This document shows, piece by piece, positions 7,733-13,636 of a DNA stretch of 14,175 bases (the first letter of the stretch is position 1; every line of letters starts with the position of its first letter). The notes beneath the pieces were generated by a model. It did not search any database. It saw nothing but the letters and a program-made list of their open reading frames with translations, and was not told the DNA's origin. The DNA lies in contig CAIXHI010000220.1 of assembly GCA_903919215.1 (NCBI GenBank), positions 1 to 14,175 on the forward strand, read 5' to 3'. Origin of the DNA: an uncultured Acidimicrobiaceae bacterium (GTDB lineage: Bacteria > Actinomycetota > Acidimicrobiia > Acidimicrobiales > Ilumatobacteraceae). Position numbers and translations under genes: made by a program.

Positions 7733-9139
7733 TTACTTGGCAGCCCAGGGCTGCAGGTACACCATCAGGAAGAACACCGCCGGCATGACGAACAAGAAGC
7801 CGTCAAACCGATCGAGCACGCCGCCGTGACCCTTGATGATCGAACCGAAGTCCTTCACATCGAGGTTGCGCTTGAACATGCTCTCGGTGAGGTCGCCGAT
7901 CGGCGCCATGATCGCAATGGTGAGGCCCAGCAGCAGCAGATGACCCGTGGAGGGCCAGGTGTCGCTCTTGCCGGCCATCCCGATCAGCAGCATCGCGCCG
8001 AGTGTCATCACAGCACCGCCGAGGAACCCCTCGACGCTCTTGTTCGGGCTGATCCATGGCCGGAGCGGTGTGCGCCCGACTGCGCTGCCCACGAACAACG
8101 CACCGACGTCGTTGGCGACCACACCGATGGCCAACAGGCACAGCGTGTCGGTGCCGATGTTGCGGCCGCCGGGAATGTTGGAGTACGCCAAGATGCCGGC
8201 GCCGAACGACCCGAGGACGCCGATCCAGGTGATACCCAGCGAGGTGATCGCCATGTTCGGCATCGGGTTCGAGTCGAGGCCGGGGGCGCCGACGAACGTG
8301 ACGGCGCATGCGGCGAAGGCGAAGAACACCACCAACGGCAACGCGCCGACTCCGTAGTGATACACCGCCGTGGGTGCAGCGACACAGGCCATGATGCCGG
8401 GGATGAACGCTGGCTGATACCCCTTCTCCCGTACCCGGTCGAAGTACTCCACTGCGGCGAGTCCGAGCACGAGCACAACGATGACCGCCACCACCCAGGG
8501 CTTGGTCTTCAAGGCCAGAATGAACACGACTGCGAGCACCAGGCCAACACCGATGGCGGTGGGCATATCGCGTCCCTTGGTGCCGCCGACCGACTTGCCG
8601 CGCGAGCCGCGGCCAGATGCTCCAGGCGCGCTGGGACGCATGGGACGAGGACCACGCGCGCCGGGCTCACCCGGTCGCGGGCGTCGTGCCTGCGACATGG
8701 GGCGCGACATGGCTCCATCAGTGGGATCAGTGCCGATCTGGATGCGACCTGGCTCGCGACGCACCGGCGCGGGCTCTTCGAACGGAATCGGCTCGCCCAA
8801 GCGTGATTCTTCATCCGACTCGAACACCGGTGACAGATCGTCGAGGTCTTCGAACCTCGGGTTCAGTCGGGTCGGCTCGGGGTTCGTCGGCTCATCGCTC
8901 CAGACGGGCGTCTGCCCCGAAAACGATGACCAGACATCGAGGTCGGCATCGGGCTCTTGCGCGCCATGGAACACCTTGGGCATCTCACCTGTCGGCGGCT
9001 CCGTCCAGTGCGGCAACTGGCCGGTGTCGTTGCCGAACGAGATGCGCCCTGTGCGGTCGCTCGCTCCCTCATCGGCGAACAGCGGCGGCCCGAAATCGTC
9101 GTCCTCGTCGTCTCGCCTGCGCCACGGATCGTCAGTCAT
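7733..9139 (-). CDS. cdsA: Phosphatidate cytidylyltransferase (CDP-diacylglycerol synthase) with long N-terminal extension
   Basis: CdsA makes CDP-diacylglycerol from phosphatidate and CTP, the precursor of the major phospholipids, in the membrane. The 468-residue product has two parts. Residues 1-190 are hydrophilic and probably disordered: acidic at first (WRRRDDEDDDFGPP), then Pro/Arg/Gly-rich just before the membrane. Residues 192-465 hold several hydrophobic spans, the ISPNKSVEG motif (363-371) and the CdsA signature starting SMFKR (420-424), then KDFG (429-432), HGG (438-440) and DRFD (443-446). In the signature, Lys436 occupies the position usually Pro, Gly or Ser. Typical bacterial CdsA is about 260-310 residues, so the extension is unusual. 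The ATG at 9139 is fixed by a strong ribosome binding site. frr ends 42 bp upstream. Confidence 0.94.
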   Translation of the reverse strand: MTDDPWRRRDDEDDDFGPPLFADEGASDRTGRISFGNDTGQLPHWTEPPTGEMPKVFHGAQEPDADLDVWSSFSGQTPVWSDEPTNPEPTRLNPRFEDLDDLSPVFESDEESRLGEPIPFEEPAPVRREPGRIQIGTDPTDGAMSRPMSQARRPRPGEPGARGPRPMRPSAPGASGRGSRGKSVGGTKGRDMPTAIGVGLVLAVVFILALKTKPWVVAVIVVLVLGLAAVEYFDRVREKGYQPAFIPGIMACVAAPTAVYHYGVGALPLVVFFAFAACAVTFVGAPGLDSNPMPNMAITSLGITWIGVLGSFGAGILAYSNIPGGRNIGTDTLCLLAIGVVANDVGALFVGSAVGRTPLRPWISPNKSVEGFLGGAVMTLGAMLLIGMAGKSDTWPSTGHLLLLGLTIAIMAPIGDLTESMFKRNLDVKDFGSIIKGHGGVLDRFDGFLFVMPAVFFLMVYLQPWAAK

Positions 9140-9147
9140 TGGAAACG

Positions 9148-9154
9148 CCTCCTC
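9148..9154 (-). promoter_or_regulatory. Ribosome binding site fixing the cdsA start
   Basis: GAGGAGG lies 8 bp upstream of the ATG at 9139 on the minus strand. It is one of the two strongest Shine-Dalgarno sequences in the window. It supports translation of the whole N-terminal extension rather than a start near the membrane domain. Confidence 0.75.
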
Positions 9155-9181
9155 GAAAAGTTGTCTGCTCGAACAGGTCGA

Positions 9182-9739
9182 TCAGACTTCCAGCAGCTCT
9201 TGCTCTTTGCGCCCGAAGGCCTTGTCAATCAGCTCCACATGCTCGTGAGTGATCTTTTCCAATTCCTTCTCTGCGCGCTCCAGCTCATCGGCAGAGATCG
9301 CACTGGCCTTCTCTGCCGCCTCGAGATGCTTGCGCGCATCGCGACGCACGTTGCGCACCGCAATGCGACCGTCTTCGGACATGTGCTTGACGATCTTCAC
9401 GTATTCCTTGCGGCGCTCCTCGGTGAGCGACGGAAAGTTCAACCTGATGACCACACCATCGTTGCTGGGGTTGATCCCCAGGTCGCTGTCACGGATGGCG
9501 CGCTCGATAGCAGGCATCGTCGCCCGGTCGTGTGGTTTGACGAGGAGCTGGCGGGCCTCGGGCACCTGGAAGCCAGCGAGTTGCAACAGCGGAACATGCG
9601 ATCCGTAGTACTCGACGAGCAGCCGCTCCACGAGGGCAGGGGTTGCACGACCCGTACGCACGGTCGTGAACTGGGACTGCACGTGCTCAACGGCTTTGTT
9701 CATCTTCTCGAGCGCGTCGAGGATCGTTTCATCAGTCAC
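9182..9739 (-). CDS. frr: Ribosome recycling factor
   Basis: RRF, with EF-G, splits post-termination ribosomal complexes in the cytoplasm. From the GTG at 9739 the product is exactly 185 residues, the usual family length, starting VTDETILDALEKMNKAVEHV. Typical blocks are FTTVRTGRATPALVE (24-38), a YYGSHVPLLQLAGFQVPEAR segment (44-63), IRDSDLGINPSNDG (82-95), RLNFPSLTEERRKEY (99-113) and the long C-terminal helix to 185. A second in-frame GTG 27 bp upstream would add nine residues (MPLGRYAGA) not typical of the family, so I rejected it. The gene sits 54 bp after the pyrH TGA and 42 bp before cdsA, the standard pyrH-frr-cdsA order. Confidence 0.96.
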   Translation of the reverse strand: MTDETILDALEKMNKAVEHVQSQFTTVRTGRATPALVERLLVEYYGSHVPLLQLAGFQVPEARQLLVKPHDRATMPAIERAIRDSDLGINPSNDGVVIRLNFPSLTEERRKEYVKIVKHMSEDGRIAVRNVRRDARKHLEAAEKASAISADELERAEKELEKITHEHVELIDKAFGRKEQELLEV

Positions 9740-9793
9740 GGCGCCAGCGTACCGACCCAGGGGCACGTGTGCCGTGCATAGGGCCTCTCGCGC

Positions 9794-10519
9794 TCAGCGG
9801 TCGCAGATGATGGTGCCGACAGAATCGCCGCGCAGGATCGCCTGCAGCGCACCCGGGCCTTCCATGTCGAACACCACGATCGGAATCTTGTTGTCGCGAC
9901 AGAACGCGATAGCGGTGGCATCCATCACCTTGAGTTCTTTGGTCATGACCTCGATGTAGCTCACCTCTTCGTACTACTTCGCCGTGGGCACCAACCGTGG
10001 ATCGGCGTCGTACACGCCGTCGACTCCAGAATGCGTGCCCTTGAGCAGTGCGTCGGCGTCGATTTCGGCAGCACGCAGTGCGGCCGCAGTGTCGGTGGTG
10101 AAGAACGGGTTGCCGGTACCGGCCGCGAAGATGACGACGCGGCCCTTCTCCAAGTGCCGCATGGCGCGACGGCGGATGTACGGCTCGGCGATGCGCGGCA
10201 TCTCGATCGCACTCTGCACGCGTGTGTCCTGGCCGTTGCGCTCGAGCGCGTCCTGCAGTGCGAGCGCGTTCATCACAGTGCCGAGCATGCCGATGTGGTC
10301 GCTCTGTGTGGCGTCCATCCCGGTCATGGCACCCTGGCGACCCCTCCAGAAGTTGCCGCCACCAACGACCACGACGACGTCGACACCCATCTCCCGGACC
10401 GCGATGATTTCCTTCGCCGTCAGGTCGAGGGTGTCACCATCAAGGCCATACCCGGAAGGGCCGGCCAAGGCCTCCCCCGACGGTTTGAAGACGATTCGCT
10501 TCCACCGGGGGGAGGTCAT
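9794..10519 (-). pseudogene. pyrH: UMP kinase gene interrupted by an in-frame amber codon
   Basis: PyrH phosphorylates UMP to UDP with ATP and is normally essential. The frame from ATG 10519 to TGA 9794 spans 241 codons plus stop, the normal length, but codon 182 is TAG (9974-9976). Before it, family motifs are intact: GGGNFWRG (53-60), SDHIGMLGTVMNALALQDAL (73-92), RHLEKGRVVIF (121-131), TGNPFFTTDTAA (135-146) and VDGVYDADPR (166-175). After it the same frame continues YEEVSYIEVM, TKELKVMDATAIAF, IPIVVFDMEGPGAL and SVGTIICDR, all typical PyrH C-terminus. No bases are gained or lost relative to the E. coli sequence as I recall it (PTATMYEQL versus PTAK-stop-YEEV). Translation stopping at the amber would yield 181 residues lacking the C-terminal part of the kinase fold. 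It may be a sequencing error in a working gene. It starts 4 bp after tsf. Residue 13 is Pro where KLSGE is usual. Confidence 0.9.
9974..9976 (-). other. In-frame TAG (amber) codon inside pyrH
   Basis: The minus-strand reading is GCG AAG TAG TAC GAA GAG, giving Ala-Lys-stop-Tyr-Glu-Glu in the pyrH frame. A direct repeat CTTCG-TACTA-CTTCG (plus strand, 9967-9981) surrounds it. One substitution from Lys (AAG), Gln (CAG) or Leu (TTG) would create it. TAG also ends the UbiB-type gene, manA, the phosphorylase, the M50 protease and the LytM gene here. Confidence 0.9.
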
Positions 10520-10523
10520 GACA

Positions 10524-11312
10524 TCAGCCGATCTCGACTTGGGCGTACTTCACGATGGACGCCGACCCGATGAGCTGAGTGATGCTCACCTTGTCGTCCT
10601 TGGCGTACGGCTGCTCGAGCAGTGCGACATCCTTGAAGAAGCCGTTCAAGCGACCTTCGACGATCTTGGGCAGCGCCGCTTCCGGCTTGCCCTCGTTGCG
10701 GCTGAGGGTCTCGAGTGTGGCCTTCTCGTGGGCGACGAGGTCGGCGGGGATGTCGTCACGGCTGAGGTACTTCGGACGAGCGAAGCCGATGTGCACAGCG
10801 ACATCGTGAGCAAGCTCCTGCGTGGCGCCCGTCATTTCGACGAGCACTGCGTTGATACCGCGGCCACCCTGCTGGTGCAGGTAGCTGTCGATCACGTTTC
10901 CGGGAGCAGCTTCGACGCGGATGACTTCGCCGAGCTCGATCTTTTCCTTCAGCGTGATCTTCAGGTCGTCGAGGATCGATGCTCGCTCGGCCACTGCGGC
11001 CTCGCCCTTGGCGACGACCAGCTGGACCAGCGCTGCGGCCTCGGCCTTGAACAACTCGCTGGAGGCGACGAAGTCGGTCTCCGACTTCAGCTTGACGATT
11101 GCGCCGACATTGCCCTCGATGAGCAGCGCCACGAGGCCCTGGGTGTTCTCGCGGTCGTCGCGCTTGGCGCTGGCCGCGAGGCCCTTCTCACGAAGCCACT
11201 GCTTGGAGGCTTCCATGTCGCCGTCGTTGGCCTCGAGGGCCTTCTTGGCGTCCATCATGCCCGCGCCAGTTACCTGGCGGAGCGCCTGTACGTCCTTGGC
11301 GGTAAATGCCAT
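10524..11312 (-). CDS. tsf: Translation elongation factor Ts
   Basis: EF-Ts is the guanine-nucleotide exchange factor that regenerates EF-Tu-GTP. The 262-residue protein opens with the UBA-like N-domain MAFTAKDVQALRQVTGAGMM, then DAKKALEANDGD and WLREKG. The TDFVA core motif is present in LKSETDFVA, followed by IGFARPKYLSRDDIP, KIVEGRLNGFFKDV and LLEQPYAKDD, all typical of EF-Ts. It is a little shorter than E. coli EF-Ts, as usual for actinobacteria. The ATG at 11312 is only 6 bp after the rpsB TGA, with purine-rich GAAGG inside the rpsB end as possible ribosome binding site, so the two genes are probably co-transcribed and co-translated. pyrH follows after 4 bp. Confidence 0.97.
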   Translation of the reverse strand: MAFTAKDVQALRQVTGAGMMDAKKALEANDGDMEASKQWLREKGLAASAKRDDRENTQGLVALLIEGNVGAIVKLKSETDFVASSELFKAEAAALVQLVVAKGEAAVAERASILDDLKITLKEKIELGEVIRVEAAPGNVIDSYLHQQGGRGINAVLVEMTGATQELAHDVAVHIGFARPKYLSRDDIPADLVAHEKATLETLSRNEGKPEAALPKIVEGRLNGFFKDVALLEQPYAKDDKVSITQLIGSASIVKYAQVEIG

Positions 11313-11318
11313 TCTTGA

Positions 11319-12245
11319 TCAGCCTTCTGCCGGAGTTTCGGTGGCGACTTCGACTTCAACTTCGGTTGCGACATCGGTTTCGACTGCGACATCGGCCTCG
11401 ACTGCGACATCGGCCTCGACTGCAGCGGCGGCCACGCGGGCATCGCGCTCGGCCTGGGCAGCAGCAGCCTGACGACGGGCGTCGTTCTGGGCGGTCGCGA
11501 AGGCAGCTTCGTCCTCAGCGGTGCGCTTGGCCACCGGGGCAGCCTGCGGGTTGCGCTTGTTGGCGATGTAGCGGCCCTCGAGCACGGCCTCGGCGATGAC
11601 GTGGCACATCAGTGCGTTGGCACGGATGGCGTCGTCGTTACCGGGGATCGGGAACTGGATCACGTCGGGGTCGACGTTGGTGTCGACGACGGCGATCACC
11701 GGGATCTTCAGCTTGTTCGCCTCGGTGACGGCGATGTGCTCCTTCTTCGTGTCGAGCACGAAGATGGCGTCCGGGCGCTTACCCATGTTGCGAATACCGC
11801 CGAGGTTCTTCTGCAGCTTCTCGAGTTCACGGCTGAGCAGGAGAGCTTCCTTCTTCGGCATCGCCTCGAACTCGCCGGCGATGCGCATGCGCTCGTACTC
11901 CTGCATCTTGGCGACGCGCTTGGAGATCGTCTCGAAGTTGGTGAGCATTCCGCCGAGCCAACGCTCGTTGATGTAGTGCATGTTGCACTTCTCGGAATAC
12001 GTGCGCACGGGATCCTGCGCCTGCTTCTTGGTACCGATGAAAAGAATCGTGCCGCCCTTGGCGGACAGATCGCGAACGAACGAGTACGCGGCTTCAGCGC
12101 GCTGCATCGTCTGATCGAGGTCGATGATGTAGATACCGTTGCGCTCACCGAAGATGAAACGCTTCATCTTCGGGTTCCAACGGCGGGTCTGGTGGCCGAA
12201 GTGAACTCCGGCTTCCAACATCTGGCGCATCGTGACAACAGCCAT
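11319..12245 (-). CDS. rpsB: 30S ribosomal protein S2 with acidic repetitive C-terminal tail
   Basis: S2 binds the head/body junction of the small ribosomal subunit, depending on S1 where that is present. From ATG 12245 the product is 308 residues, starting MAVVTMRQMLEAGVHFGHQT as in actinobacterial S2. Core motifs include RWNPKMKRFIFGERNGIYII, GGTILFIGTKKQAQ, NERWLGGMLTNFETI, PDAIFVLDTKKEHIAVTEA, PVIAVVDTNVDPD and PGNDDAIRANAL. About 75 residues after the core (from roughly ANKRNPQAAP) form an Ala/Arg-rich then acidic Val/Glu/Asp/Thr tail, including three 18-bp DNA repeats. An in-frame start 33 bp upstream (MYRNRRRGAHT) was rejected because the strong ribosome binding site belongs to 12245. 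It heads the rpsB-tsf-pyrH-frr run. Confidence 0.96.
   Translation of the reverse strand: MAVVTMRQMLEAGVHFGHQTRRWNPKMKRFIFGERNGIYIIDLDQTMQRAEAAYSFVRDLSAKGGTILFIGTKKQAQDPVRTYSEKCNMHYINERWLGGMLTNFETISKRVAKMQEYERMRIAGEFEAMPKKEALLLSRELEKLQKNLGGIRNMGKRPDAIFVLDTKKEHIAVTEANKLKIPVIAVVDTNVDPDVIQFPIPGNDDAIRANALMCHVIAEAVLEGRYIANKRNPQAAPVAKRTAEDEAAFATAQNDARRQAAAAQAERDARVAAAAVEADVAVEADVAVETDVATEVEVEVATETPAEG
11367..11420 (-). repeat. 18-bp tandem repeat, three copies, in the rpsB tail
   Basis: Three contiguous 18-bp units lie at 11367-11384, 11385-11402 and 11403-11420. The last two are identical; the first differs by two bases (plus strand TTT in place of CCT, and neighbouring context). Read in the rpsB frame they encode V-E-A-D-V-A and V-E-T-D-V-A repeats. 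The sequence either side (AAAAVEAD, TEVEVEVATE) is compositionally similar but no longer repeats exactly. Confidence 0.8.
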
Positions 12246-12253
12246 GGTGTGTG

Positions 12254-12263
12254 CTCCTCTCCT
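12254..12263 (-). promoter_or_regulatory. Ribosome binding site of rpsB
   Basis: AGGAGAGGAG on the minus strand ends 8 bp before the ATG at 12245. It is very strong and sets the S2 start at MAVVTM rather than the upstream in-frame ATG, which lies 15 bp upstream of this purine tract. Confidence 0.75.
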
Positions 12264-12324
12264 GCGGTTGCGGTACACGTTCCCGAGCGCCGAGGCGACC
12301 GCAGGTGGGCACGTGCGTGAGATT

Positions 12325-12347
12325 CGGCCGTTCGGGACGAACGACCG
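12325..12347 (-). terminator. Hairpin between the LytM-like gene and rpsB
   Basis: On the minus strand the arms CGGTCGTTCG and CGAACGGCCG pair over a 3-base TCC loop: ten base pairs including one G-U. The hairpin begins 10 bp after the LytM gene's TAG (12358) and lies about 80 bp before rpsB. No T-run follows, so it may be a GC-rich terminator, an attenuator-like element, or part of the rpsB 5' leader. The remaining 112-bp gap (12246-12357) shows no promoter I can call with confidence. Confidence 0.4.
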
Positions 12348-12357
12348 CCGATAGATG

Positions 12358-12858
12358 CTATCGGGCCGATCTCACGGTCGCGACGCTGGTCGGGCACACC
12401 AAACGGCTCGCCACGGGCCGGCGGGCAGTGCCGTCGCGGGGCACCAATCGAGCCGCAGCACGCCAGTGTCCGAGCGATGGGGTCGGGTCGACCGCCACAT
12501 CACCACGACGCCACCCGAAGTACACCCGATCAGTGCTGTGCGCCAGGATCTGACCGCCCTGCACCCACTGCCGCTGATGCACGACCATGGTGACCACGAA
12601 CCCGTACGTGGCCAACACACCGTCGGACTGACGCACCACGACGTAGCCGATACCGGCCACCCGGCCAGCGAACGTGACCGTGCCGGGAGCCACGGCGGCG
12701 ACCGGGGTGCCGGGCGCAGTGAGGTACTCAAGACCACGATGACCAGCGCAGTAGCGGCAGATCGGCGCTCGGAACGGCACCGACACAGGGCCCTGGACGG
12801 GTGGCGACAGGCAGCCACCGATGACCGACATCACCGCCACCACCAGGGCGGCGATCAT
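12358..12858 (-). CDS. Small LytM/M23-like protein with degenerate active site, probable lipoprotein
   Basis: The 166-residue product from ATG 12858 begins with a hydrophobic segment (MIAALVVAVMSVIGGC) ending in a lipobox-like VIGGC, suggesting a lipid anchor on Cys16, although the N-terminus lacks the usual positive charges. Residues 39-130 follow the M23/LytM fold pattern: GHRGLEYLTAPGTPVAAVAPG (39-59), VTFAGRVAGIGYVVV, VLATYG, then VQGGQILAHS. Active M23 peptidases need HxxxD, YxH and a final HxH. Here they read H40-R-G-L-E44, T-Y-G-F and V-Y-F-G, so most metal-binding and catalytic residues are changed. Peptidase activity is therefore unlikely. An M23 gene beside rpsB is conserved in actinobacteria (mycobacterial Rv2891). 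Two cysteines (C34, C37) lie just before the domain. The sigma gene ends 25 bp upstream. The frame is open further upstream, without a convincing start. Confidence 0.75.
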   Translation of the reverse strand: MIAALVVAVMSVIGGCLSPPVQGPVSVPFRAPICRYCAGHRGLEYLTAPGTPVAAVAPGTVTFAGRVAGIGYVVVRQSDGVLATYGFVVTMVVHQRQWVQGGQILAHSTDRVYFGWRRGDVAVDPTPSLGHWRAAARLVPRDGTARRPVASRLVCPTSVATVRSAR

Positions 12859-12883
12859 GCCGCCACCCCGCCAGCGAGGAGGG

Positions 12884-13636
12884 TCAGGCGACGCCGGTGG
12901 CGCTGAGGCGCGAACGGAGGTGCAACACGGCTTTGGTGTGGATCTGAGAGACACGGCTCTCGGTGACACCGAGCACCGTGCCGATCTCGGCCAGGGTCAG
13001 ACCTTCGTCGTAGTACAGCGTCAGCACGAGCTTCTCTCGTTCGGGCAGTCGACGCACTTCGACCTTCACCAGTCGCTTGACCTCGTTCTCCTCCACCACC
13101 GCCGACGGCGAGTCGGGCACGTCGCCGGTCAACGCCCGCGGTTCGGCCCCGGCCACGAGCGCGCGGTCGAGGGGACCCACGGTGGTGGACGCAATCGACT
13201 TCAGCCACTTCTCGAGCTCGGGTTTGGTGAGCTTCAGATGCTCGGCCAGTTCGACATCGGTGGGTGCACGACCGTGACGGTGTTCCAGGTTCTGGAAGGC
13301 GTTCTCCACTTCGCGGGCGCGGCTGCGCACCGAACGCGGCACCCAGTCGAGCGAGCGCAAACCGTCGAACACCGCTCCGCGAATACGCGGCACCGCAAAG
13401 GTCTCGAACTTCACACCGCGCTCGGGATCGAATCGCTCGACAGCATCGATGAGGCCGAACACACCGTGGCTGACGAGGTCGCCCGGGTCGACGCTGCTCG
13501 GCAGGCCAGCACCGACACGACCGGCGACGAACTTCACCAACGGCGAGTAGTGCACGATGATCCGGTCGCGGGCCACGGGGTCGCGTCGGTCGAACCAACG
13601 CTCCCAACACTGTTCGATATCCAGTTCGCCTCTCAT
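12884..13636 (-). CDS. whiG: RNA polymerase sigma factor, FliA/WhiG (sigma-28) family
   Basis: This is a group 3 sigma factor of 250 residues. Region 2 is recognisable from about 23 to 104 (IIVHYSPLVKFVAGRVGAGL, DPGDLVSHGVFGLIDAVERF, FETFAVPRIRGAVFDGLRSL, DWVPRSVR). Region 3 spans about 105-150 (APTDVELAEHLKLTKPELEKW). Region 4 is 197-242 with a clear helix-turn-helix LTLAEIGTVLGVTESRVSQIH. WhiG controls spore formation in Streptomyces and FliA controls flagella in motile bacteria; which applies here cannot be decided, since no flagellar, whi or anti-sigma gene lies nearby. The ATG at 13636 overlaps the recombinase TGA as ATGA, implying translational coupling. Location between xerC and rpsB recalls the Streptomyces whiG locus. 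Confidence 0.9.
   Translation of the reverse strand: MRGELDIEQCWERWFDRRDPVARDRIIVHYSPLVKFVAGRVGAGLPSSVDPGDLVSHGVFGLIDAVERFDPERGVKFETFAVPRIRGAVFDGLRSLDWVPRSVRSRAREVENAFQNLEHRHGRAPTDVELAEHLKLTKPELEKWLKSIASTTVGPLDRALVAGAEPRALTGDVPDSPSAVVEENEVKRLVKVEVRRLPEREKLVLTLYYDEGLTLAEIGTVLGVTESRVSQIHTKAVLHLRSRLSATGVA

Noticed and set aside
7250..8806. 518-codon plus-strand open frame opposite dxr and cdsA
   Set aside because: Composition is His/Asp/Gly/Arg-rich as expected for the antisense of GC-rich genes; both minus-strand genes show full family motifs and no protein domain is visible on the plus strand.
9740..9766. Upstream GTG start for frr
   Set aside because: It would add nine residues not typical of RRF; the GTG at 9739 gives the standard 185-residue protein.
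9974..9976. Genome-wide reassignment of TAG to an amino acid
   Set aside because: The UbiB-type gene, manA, the phosphorylase, the M50 gene and the LytM gene all end at TAG exactly where their families end, so TAG works as a stop in this genome.
9794..10519. Frameshift as the cause of the pyrH break
   Set aside because: The frame is the same before and after the TAG when read codon by codon, so the lesion is a nonsense codon, not an indel that shifts frame.
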